Shown here piece by piece: positions 1 through 5,275 of a stretch of DNA of 10,421 nt. This DNA comes from Candidatus Omnitrophota bacterium (GTDB taxonomy: Bacteria > Omnitrophota > Gorgyraeia > 2-02-FULL-51-18 > JAGOUK01). The translations under genes and the position numbers were made by a program. The notes beneath the pieces are model-generated. The model made no database searches, was not told the origin of the DNA, and was given only the letters and a program-made list of their open reading frames with translations. Location: positions 1 through 10,421 of the forward strand of contig JAGOUK010000028.1 in NCBI GenBank assembly GCA_018061225.1, written 5' to 3'. Numbering within the stretch: position 1 is the stretch's first letter; the number at the start of each line of letters is the position of its first letter.

Positions 1-39
1 CGCGCCGCCCAACACATTCTCGATTTTCTTAAAGCGTAG
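1..39 (+). CDS. C-terminal end of an unidentified protein (partial)
   Basis: Frame 1 reads twelve codons, RAAQHILDFLKA, and then stops at TAG (37-39). The peptide has the character of a soluble amphipathic C-terminal helix. The stop lies 7 nt before a hairpin followed by a T-tract, which is the spacing expected for a gene end and its terminator. The gene would converge on glnA. Too little is present to name a family. The opposite strand is also open here, so the reading rests on the stop-plus-terminator arrangement and on the plausibility of the peptide. Confidence 0.4.
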   Translation, partial: RAAQHILDFLKA

Positions 40-46
40 GTTGATC

Positions 47-84
47 GCCCGCTGACAGGAAGACCTGTCTTCTGAGGGCTTTTT
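47..84 (+). terminator. Intrinsic terminator-like hairpin after the plus-strand gene end
   Basis: The 33-nt left arm of the inverted repeat can fold by itself. GCCC (47-50) pairs with GGGC (76-79) at the base, and GACAGG (54-59) pairs with CCTGTC (64-69) around an AAGA loop, with an asymmetric internal loop between the two stems. Five T residues follow directly (80-84). It begins 7 nt after the TAG at 37-39, so it fits a Rho-independent terminator for the rightward gene. The internal loop makes it weaker than a textbook terminator. Confidence 0.5.
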
Positions 85-192
85 GTCTGAGGAGGCGTCC
101 CCGCCGACGAGGACAAAGGAGTGAGCGCGCGTTACCTTAGGCCGCGCGCGAACGGCTCCGCCCTCAGAAGACAGGTCTTCCTGTCAGCGGGC
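47..192. repeat. Perfect 33-bp inverted repeat with 80-bp spacer in the convergent intergenic region
   Basis: Bases 47-79 and 160-192 are exact reverse complements over all 33 positions, and the match stops abruptly at both ends. The 80-bp spacer (80-159) contains a second small hairpin, GCGCGCG (125-131) with CGCGCGC (143-149), and a short one at 94-105 (GGCG/CGCC). Each arm is itself palindromic in two overlapping ways: GACAGG/CCTGTC at 54-69 and GAAGAC/GTCTTC at 59-72. The element lies between a plus-strand gene end (39) and the glnA stop (212). No target-site duplication is visible at its borders and it encodes no transposase. It could be a miniature inverted-repeat element, a dispersed palindromic repeat, or a duplicated terminator unit used from both sides. 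On the minus strand the arm next to glnA has no T-tract, so its role as the glnA terminator is doubtful. Confidence 0.85.
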
Positions 193-211
193 AGAGCGAA
201 CCGAAGCGCGA

Positions 212-1603
212 TTAGAGGGTTGGGAGGTCTTTTTTGAGCTCGAACTGGGAGATGTGGTGGCGGTAATTTTCCCACTCGATCTCTTTGTTCTCGATCAGGC
301 TGTGGAAGATGTGATCGCCCAGCGCTTCGCGCAAAAACTTAGACTTGCGGGCGACTTCGATGGCTTCACCGAGGCTGGTCGGAAGTTCTTCGACGCCGGC
401 AGTGGCTTTTTCTTCGCGGGACCAGCTGGCGACGTCTTTTTCGGCTTCTTTGGGAAGCGCGTATTTTTTTTGGATGCCCTGAAGTCCCGCGGCAAGCATG
501 GCGCTGAAGGCCAGGTACGGGTTGCAGGCAGGGTCCGGTGAGCGGAATTCGGCGCGGGCCGTTTCCTCGTGGCCGGCCTTATTGGCCGGGATGCGCACAA
601 GCGCCGAACGGTTCTTGAGACCCCACAGAATATGCGTGGGGGCTTCGTACCCGGTCACCAAACGCTTGTAAGAATTGACCCACTGATTGGTCACGATGGC
701 CATTTCGCGGGCGTGACGCAGAAGCCCGGCCACGTAATGCTTGGCGACCGGCGACATCTGATTCTTTTCCCGCGCGTCATAAAAAGCATTGCGCTCAGCG
801 GCGCCTTTGCGCGCGGCATGGAACAGCGACTGATGCACATGCATGCCGCTGCCGTTCTGCCCTTCGATGGGCTTGGGCATGAAGGTGGCATGCACTCCAT
901 GCTGCTGGGCGACCTCTTTGGCGGTGAGACGGTAAGTCATGACGCTGTCGGCCATCGTGAGCGCGTCCATATGCCTCAGATCGATCTCGTGCTGCCCCGG
1001 CGCGACTTCATGATGACTCGAATGAACGGGAATACCGAGCTCTTCAAGCGTCAGGACGGTCTGACGGCGCATATCGCTGCCGGTGTCGAGCGGCGTGAGG
1101 TCAAAGTATCCGCCCTGATCCGTCGGCTCCGGCCGGTCGGTCGATTTAAAATAAAAGAACTCGATCTCGGGTCCGACATAAAACGTGAAGCCCAGCTGGG
1201 CGGCGCGCTTCAGATGACGCTTGAGGCAGTGGCGGGGATCGCCTTCGAAGGGTCGGCCGTCCATGTAATGAATGTCGGCAAACATGCGGGCCACCGCGTT
1301 CTCACGCGGGCGCCACGGAAGGATTTGGAACGTTTTGGGGTCGCAGATGGCGACCATGTCATGCTCTTCGGACCGGGCGAAGCTCTCGATCGATGATCCG
1401 TCAACGCCAACGCCTTCTTCCAGCGCTTTTTCCAAAGAATCAATGGTGATGGCGAAGCTTTTGAGAAAACCCAGGATATCCGTGAACCAGATCCGGATAA
1501 ATTTGACATCATGCTCCCGCGCCTGCTGGGACAAAAAAGTGGCTGCGTCTCGCCGGGCTTGTAAGCCGGGTTTGCCGGCGCGGCGCGTAACTTTGGAACT
1601 CAT
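212..1603 (-). CDS. glnA: Glutamine synthetase, type I (GSI-alpha-like)
   Basis: This enzyme condenses ammonium and glutamate to glutamine with ATP in the cytoplasm. The protein is about 463 residues, normal for GSI. Numbering from the upstream ATG at 1609, motifs in order are: the beta-grasp N-domain with VDGSSIESFAR (69-79); metal-binding GPEIEF (E148, E150); HHEVAPGQHEID (E201, E208); NGSGMHVHQ (252-260, H257); NSYKRL (312-317); RAEFR (352-356); and NPYLAFSAML (363-372). The C-terminal region lacks the NLYDLP adenylylation motif of the GSI-beta type and reads KKYALPKEAEK instead. An arginine (R79) sits where alpha-type enzymes have the residue that transmits glutamine feedback inhibition. 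Both points suggest control by feedback or transcription and not by GlnE. I place the start at ATG 1603, not 1609, because AAAGGAG lies 8 nt before the former and only 2 nt before the latter. It follows the response-regulator gene after 39 nt (45 nt from the chosen start) and ends the gene run. Confidence 0.95.
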   Translation of the reverse strand: MSSKVTRRAGKPGLQARRDAATFLSQQAREHDVKFIRIWFTDILGFLKSFAITIDSLEKALEEGVGVDGSSIESFARSEEHDMVAICDPKTFQILPWRPRENAVARMFADIHYMDGRPFEGDPRHCLKRHLKRAAQLGFTFYVGPEIEFFYFKSTDRPEPTDQGGYFDLTPLDTGSDMRRQTVLTLEELGIPVHSSHHEVAPGQHEIDLRHMDALTMADSVMTYRLTAKEVAQQHGVHATFMPKPIEGQNGSGMHVHQSLFHAARKGAAERNAFYDAREKNQMSPVAKHYVAGLLRHAREMAIVTNQWVNSYKRLVTGYEAPTHILWGLKNRSALVRIPANKAGHEETARAEFRSPDPACNPYLAFSAMLAAGLQGIQKKYALPKEAEKDVASWSREEKATAGVEELPTSLGEAIEVARKSKFLREALGDHIFHSLIENKEIEWENYRHHISQFELKKDLPTL

Positions 1604-1611
1604 AGACATCT

Positions 1612-1618
1612 CTCCTTT
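1612..1618 (-). promoter_or_regulatory. Ribosome binding site that decides the glnA start
   Basis: On the minus strand AAAGGAG (1618-1612) is followed 2 nt later by ATG (1609) and 8 nt later by a second in-frame ATG (1603). The second spacing is near optimal, so translation probably starts at 1603 and drops the first two codons of the longer reading frame. Confidence 0.7.
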
Positions 1619-1648
1619 AATAAAATACCGCTCGGGGTCAGGCGGAGC

Positions 1649-2335
1649 TTAGTCGTTGTCGAGCTGAATAAACTTGTATCCGATGTTGCGGACTGTTTCG
1701 ATGAAGGATCGTTTTTTGATCTCGATCTTGGACCTCAGGCGCCGCACATGCACGTCCACGGTTCTGGCTCCGCCAAAGTATTCATAACCCCAGACCTTGT
1801 TGAGCAGCGCGTCGCGGTCAAATACCTGCCCGGGATGACTGGCCAAAAATTTGAGCAATTGATATTCGGTGTAAGTGAGATCAACCTTGTCGCCGCCGAC
1901 GCGCACTTCGTACCGGCTCACGTCGATCTCCAGGTCGCCCGAGACGATGACGTTCTTGTCGGAGATGCGGTTGAATTTTTTGAACGCCATCACCAGGCGC
2001 GCGACGCATTCTTCGACCCTCAGCGGCCGCGTAAAGACGTCATAAACTCCTGTCGGGGCCTGGAAGGATGGGTGCGCCAATTCTTTGACATCGAGCACGG
2101 CAAACAAGGGCAGCTCCGCCAGAGGCTTTTCCATCTTGATCCGCTCACAGGCCTGGAGCAGTCCCGCGGCCGTGGTGGAGACCACCAACAGATCCGGCTT
2201 TGCCTTCGCGGTGAGATCCGGACCGATCTCATTCACGGCCGCCTGCCGACTCACAAAATGCGGCGACTCCTTCAGCGCGACGGCCAGCGCCTTGAGATCA
2301 TCAGAATCCGAAATCAATAAGACTTTAGCGTTCAT
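1649..2335 (-). CDS. Orphan OmpR/PhoB-family response regulator with degenerate receiver, GlnR-like output domain
   Basis: This 228-residue DNA-binding protein has a receiver-like domain (about 3-118) and a winged-helix trans_reg_C domain (about 130-225) with TYTEYQLLKFLASHPGQVF (154-172) and FGGARTVDVHVRRLR (187-201). The output half is canonical and intact. The receiver is not: aligned to PhoB, the acidic-pair first residue is S9 (D10 is kept), the phospho-accepting aspartate is S53, the conserved Thr is L81 and the conserved Lys is R103. It therefore probably works without phosphorylation. No histidine kinase gene is nearby. By my recollection the output domain is very close in style to actinobacterial GlnR, another OmpR-type orphan that controls glnA, and here glnA lies directly downstream. 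The gene starts 3 nt after the lpxI stop with a strong Shine-Dalgarno. Family assignment is firm. The nitrogen role is inferred from neighbourhood, and control of the upstream lipid A operon is an alternative. Confidence 0.9.
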   Translation of the reverse strand: MNAKVLLISDSDDLKALAVALKESPHFVSRQAAVNEIGPDLTAKAKPDLLVVSTTAAGLLQACERIKMEKPLAELPLFAVLDVKELAHPSFQAPTGVYDVFTRPLRVEECVARLVMAFKKFNRISDKNVIVSGDLEIDVSRYEVRVGGDKVDLTYTEYQLLKFLASHPGQVFDRDALLNKVWGYEYFGGARTVDVHVRRLRSKIEIKKRSFIETVRNIGYKFIQLDND

Positions 2336-2338
2336 GGA

Positions 2339-3184
2339 TCAAACTCCTGTGAGGACGATACCGAGACGATCCGCCAAAGAAGCTATTTTACCCGCTTCGG
2401 GCAAGAGTGTCCTGCCTTTTTCCGCGCCCACGGCGGCAAACCCGGCCGCGGCGGCCCGCTCGATCGTCTGCGCGCCGATCAGCGGCATGTCAAAGCGCAA
2501 GTCCTGCTGCGGCTTGGCGGCCTTCACTAGCACGGCTTTTTGAACACCCAAAGCCCCGACACGGTCGATCATGGCATCGGTTCCCTCGATCCCCTCAACG
2601 GCGATCACATTGCCGTTCTTCACCGCGACCGCCTGACCGATATCGAGACGGCCGACCGCCCGAGCCTGCCTCAAACCAAGCTCAAGGTCATCGATCATAG
2701 AAGCGTCGGGCTTGAGCTGTGTTAAAACACCGGCAGGCGCCGCCCACTCAGGGATGAGCTGATGCACACCGAAGACGGTGATGCCGTTCGTCCTGAGCAG
2801 CAAGGCAATGGCTTTGAGGATGCGGTCATCCCCTTTTTCCTTCCCTACCGAGCGAAGCACCTGTCCGCTCACCGCGTCGGGCTCAAATCCCGGTTCGTGT
2901 ATCCTGCGTTTATTCATCTTGCCGACCAAGGCCAGCTTACGTATACCGGCTTTTTTTACCTTATCAAGCGCTTCTTTGCCTTGAGTCATTCTAAAATCTA
3001 CTACATCATCGGCAAATGGGTTGAACTCGGCAGATGAATCGCGTTCGACGCTCAAGACTAGCACCTTGGCCCCCGCGAGCTTCAACGCTTCAGCGACCCG
3101 CACGGCAAAATCTCCCTGGCCCGCGACCAGTGCCACACGCTCCCCCGGACGAATCGTGCCGCCGCGCGCACGCCACCCGATCAT
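2339..3184 (-). CDS. lpxI: UDP-2,3-diacylglucosamine pyrophosphatase LpxI
   Basis: LpxI hydrolyses UDP-2,3-diacylglucosamine to lipid X and UMP, the fourth step of lipid A synthesis, and replaces the unrelated LpxH in many bacteria. The 281-residue protein shows the N-terminal nucleotide-binding-like segment VALVAGQGDFAVRVAEALK (17-35), the central GKEKGDDRIL (114-123), and the diagnostic C-terminal (former DUF1009) domain: DIGQAVAVKNGNVIAVEGIEGTDAM (181-205), KAAKPQQDLRFDMP (221-234) and IGAQT (236-240). D203 in EGTDAM corresponds to the catalytic aspartate region known in Caulobacter LpxI. Its ATG overlaps the lpxA stop by 4 nt (ATGA), so translation is coupled. The N-terminus is about 14 residues longer than the usual start at the first beta strand. 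A GTG at V17 preceded by GGGGGAG is an alternative, but its 3-nt spacing is poor. LpxB, often the next gene, is absent. Confidence 0.93.
   Translation of the reverse strand: MIGWRARGGTIRPGERVALVAGQGDFAVRVAEALKLAGAKVLVLSVERDSSAEFNPFADDVVDFRMTQGKEALDKVKKAGIRKLALVGKMNKRRIHEPGFEPDAVSGQVLRSVGKEKGDDRILKAIALLLRTNGITVFGVHQLIPEWAAPAGVLTQLKPDASMIDDLELGLRQARAVGRLDIGQAVAVKNGNVIAVEGIEGTDAMIDRVGALGVQKAVLVKAAKPQQDLRFDMPLIGAQTIERAAAAGFAAVGAEKGRTLLPEAGKIASLADRLGIVLTGV
2344..2348 (-). promoter_or_regulatory. Strong ribosome binding site of the response-regulator gene inside the lpxI 3' end
   Basis: AGGAG on the minus strand lies 8 nt before the regulator ATG (2335) and overlaps the last codons of lpxI. The regulator can thus be translated efficiently from the lpx transcript, and its start codon is fixed. 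Confidence 0.75.
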
Positions 3185-3969
3185 TCGCCGCCCGCCTTGG
3201 GCACAATGCCCCGCTTGGAGGAGGCCACAAAGTCCACGATGCGCCGCACTTCAGGCGACACCGATGCGGCGGACTCGAGCTTTTTGATCGATTCGGATCT
3301 CAGTTCTTTTGAAAAATAGAGTTCCCTGACGGCATCCTTGACCGCCCGGATTTGGTCATTCGTAAATCCCGCGCGCTTCAAGCCCACGGAGTTAGCCCCC
3401 CGGATCTCGACCGGATTGCCGTCACAAAGGGAGTATGGGATGACATCCGTCACGATCTTGCTTAGACCCCCTATCATCGCGTATTCTCCGATCCTCACAA
3501 ATTGATGGACCCCGGTCAGCCCGCTCAAAAAGGCGTGATTGCCGATTTCCACATGTCCGGACAGCTGAGTTCCATTGGCGATAATCACATGATCCCCGAG
3601 CCTGCAATCATGCGCGACATGGACGCCGGACATGATGAAGTTCTGATGGCCTAATTCCGTCATGCCGCCCTGTTTTCCGCCGCCGTGTATCGTGGCGTAC
3701 TCTCTCAAAATATTCTTGTTTCCAATGCGAACGCCGCCGGAGACATGCGCCGCTTTGATCTGAGCGTCCACTCCGATGACGCAGCCCGCGCAGATCTCGT
3801 TCTCTTCACCTATCGTGGTGTCGCCCACGATCACAACATGAGGCCCGACACGCGTCCCGCGTCCGATCACCACACCATCCCCGATCACCGAATAAGGTCC
3901 GACCGACACATCCGGTGCCAACGAAGCTTTGTTTGAGATGATCGCTGTGGGATGGATGGGAGAGGTCAT
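3181..3969 (-). CDS. lpxA: Acyl-ACP--UDP-N-acetylglucosamine O-acyltransferase LpxA
   Basis: LpxA adds a 3-hydroxyacyl chain to the 3-OH of UDP-GlcNAc, the first step of lipid A synthesis, as a cytoplasmic homotrimer. The 262-residue protein matches the usual length: a left-handed beta-helix of hexapeptide repeats (about 5-185) and a C-terminal helical domain (about 190-255). The catalytic histidine is H120 in VHVAHDC (116-122), equivalent to E. coli H125. H139 (SGH) and H155 (VHQF) match E. coli H144 and H160 with the same offset of five. The same offset puts G168 at the E. coli G173 'hydrocarbon ruler' position, where Gly allows long (about C14) chains. The start codon lies 1 nt after the fabZ stop (TAACATG), with a weak GGCGGA ahead. 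The stop overlaps lpxI. The HGGGKQGG loop (95-102) differs from E. coli but lies in the substrate-loop region. Confidence 0.96.
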   Translation of the reverse strand: MTSPIHPTAIISNKASLAPDVSVGPYSVIGDGVVIGRGTRVGPHVVIVGDTTIGEENEICAGCVIGVDAQIKAAHVSGGVRIGNKNILREYATIHGGGKQGGMTELGHQNFIMSGVHVAHDCRLGDHVIIANGTQLSGHVEIGNHAFLSGLTGVHQFVRIGEYAMIGGLSKIVTDVIPYSLCDGNPVEIRGANSVGLKRAGFTNDQIRAVKDAVRELYFSKELRSESIKKLESAASVSPEVRRIVDFVASSKRGIVPKAGGE

Positions 3970-3970
3970 G

Positions 3971-4402
3971 TTAATCCGCCAAAAAAAGCATCATTTCGGC
4001 TTCGCAGGCGAGCTTGTCGTTGACGGTCGCCCGGCCTTTGGCGATGTAGAACCGGGTCTTTTCTTTAACGTAGTTGGCTTCCAGCTTCAGCTCGTCACCC
4101 GGACGCACCAATTCGCGGAAGCGCGCGTCGTTGATGGAGGCAAAATAACCCAGCTTGCCGCGGTGTTCAGGACGGACCAGCACCATCACCCCCATGACCT
4201 GCGCGAGCGCCTCGAGCATTAAAACGCCCGGCATGATCGGATTGCCCGGAAAATGCCCGGCCAAATAAAACTCTTCGGGACGGACTTTCTTCCAGCCCAC
4301 GACATGATGTGTTTCTAATTCTGTGATCCGATCCACCAACAAAAAGGGTTCGCGATGAGGAATAATGGCCTTGATCGCATCCTGGTCCATGGGAAGTTGC
4401 AT
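3971..4402 (-). CDS. fabZ: 3-hydroxyacyl-[acyl-carrier-protein] dehydratase FabZ
   Basis: FabZ dehydrates 3-hydroxyacyl-ACP in each elongation cycle of fatty acid synthesis and competes with LpxA and LpxD for 3-hydroxyacyl-ACP. The 143-residue protein is a single hotdog domain of normal length. Seen motifs are IIPHREPFLLVDRI (13-26) and the catalytic AGHFPGNPIMPGVLMLEALAQ (48-68), with H50 and E64 as the active-site pair. It is a stand-alone protein and not the LpxC-FabZ fusion found in some phyla. It starts 15 nt after lpxC with AAAGGA placed 6 nt before the ATG, and its stop is 1 nt from the lpxA start. Confidence 0.97.
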   Translation of the reverse strand: MQLPMDQDAIKAIIPHREPFLLVDRITELETHHVVGWKKVRPEEFYLAGHFPGNPIMPGVLMLEALAQVMGVMVLVRPEHRGKLGYFASINDARFRELVRPGDELKLEANYVKEKTRFYIAKGRATVNDKLACEAEMMLFLAD

Positions 4403-4417
4403 ATTGAGTCCTTTCTT

Positions 4418-5275
4418 TTATGCCGCGCTTGCCGCGTCCGCTTGCAGCAAGGCTTCTCTTAAACGGTGGTTGAGAGTATGTCCGCTTCTCACGGCGATCA
4501 CGTGGGCTTTAAGGTCAGAGCCCAGCAAACTCAGATCACCGATCAGGTCCAAAATCTTATGCCGCGCGCATTCATCTTCAAACCGCAGCTGATTGTCTAG
4601 CGGGCCGTCCCCCGTCATCACCAGCGTGTTGGTGGTGGTCGCACCTTTGCCAAAACCTTGCTCACGGAGACGATCGGCCTCTTCACGCGCGCAAAATGTT
4701 CTGGCCGGTGCCACCTGATCCAAAAAAACTTGAGGCGTGAGGTCGATCGAAACCGTCTGACCGCGCAGCCCCGGATACGGGTAATCCAGCGTGTAAGTCA
4801 CGCGCAGACCGTCATGCGGCAGCGCGAGGATCGCGCTTTTGTCACCGCTGACAAAGATGGGCTCATGGACTATGATCTCGCCCCTGCTGCCGCCTTGCGC
4901 CTCGAGCCCGGCCTCACGGAACGCGGCCACGAACCCCGCGGCGCTTCCGTCCATAATCGGCAATTCGGGACCTTCAAGATCAGCGGTCAAATTGGTGATG
5001 CCCAGCCCCCACAAGGCGGCCATGAAGTGTTCGACGGTCTCCACGGACCCGGCGGCTCCCGAAAGCAGGGTGCGTCGGCCGGCCCCCTGGGTCACCGCAT
5101 CCGAAACGAGGGGTCCGGTCAGATTCCAGCGGGGCTCACCCGGCAAGTCCGTGCGCGACAGAACTATCCCGGAGTCCTGCGGCGCCGGATGGCAGATGAG
5201 GCGCGCGGCGGCGCCGGTGTGAATTCCGATCCCTTCGATCACGGTATCCCGACGCAGCGTCGCCTGAGTGCGCAT
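4418..5275 (-). CDS. lpxC: UDP-3-O-acyl-N-acetylglucosamine deacetylase LpxC
   Basis: LpxC is the zinc deacetylase that commits UDP-3-O-acyl-GlcNAc to lipid A. The 285-residue protein is slightly short but complete. Zinc ligands are visible: H83 in VEHFMAAL (81-88; the adjacent E82 is the catalytic base), then H239 and D243 in HKILDLIGDL (239-248). The catalytic H266 lies in SGHTLNH (264-270), T193 in APARTF (189-194), and PELPIMDGSAAGF (103-115) is the conserved substrate loop. The usual Gly-Gly-Ser-x-Asp loop reads GKGATTTNTLVM (209-220), so an Asp commonly found there is a Thr; the zinc site is unaffected. The ATG shares one base with the lpxD stop (TGATG), with AGGA 6-7 nt upstream. E. 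coli LpxC is controlled by proteolysis through a C-terminal tail; the tail here ends QADAASAA, whose terminal small residues could be a degron, but that is inference. Confidence 0.96.
   Translation of the reverse strand: MRTQATLRRDTVIEGIGIHTGAAARLICHPAPQDSGIVLSRTDLPGEPRWNLTGPLVSDAVTQGAGRRTLLSGAAGSVETVEHFMAALWGLGITNLTADLEGPELPIMDGSAAGFVAAFREAGLEAQGGSRGEIIVHEPIFVSGDKSAILALPHDGLRVTYTLDYPYPGLRGQTVSIDLTPQVFLDQVAPARTFCAREEADRLREQGFGKGATTTNTLVMTGDGPLDNQLRFEDECARHKILDLIGDLSLLGSDLKAHVIAVRSGHTLNHRLREALLQADAASAA

Noticed and set aside
1..183. Long open frame on the minus strand through the inverted repeat (…PSEDRSSCQRAINLRFKKIENVLGG…) with a protein-like look
   Set aside because: After an in-frame TGA in the right arm there is no ATG, GTG or TTG start with a ribosome binding site until the very edge. 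The plus-strand reading, with a stop followed by a terminator-like hairpin, explains the edge better. An in-frame palindromic insertion into a gene remains possible if the sequence to the left shows a continuing minus-strand gene.
569..1396. 275-codon plus-strand open frame antisense to glnA
   Set aside because: It lies wholly opposite a strongly conserved glutamine synthetase, its translation shows no recognisable domain, and such shadows are common in GC-rich genes.
1610..1648. Weak hairpin CCGC/GCGG (1645-1628 on the minus strand) followed by TATTTTATT before glnA, as an attenuator or internal terminator
   Set aside because: The stem is only 4 bp with a 10-nt loop and the T-tract is interrupted. 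This is not enough to claim termination or attenuation.
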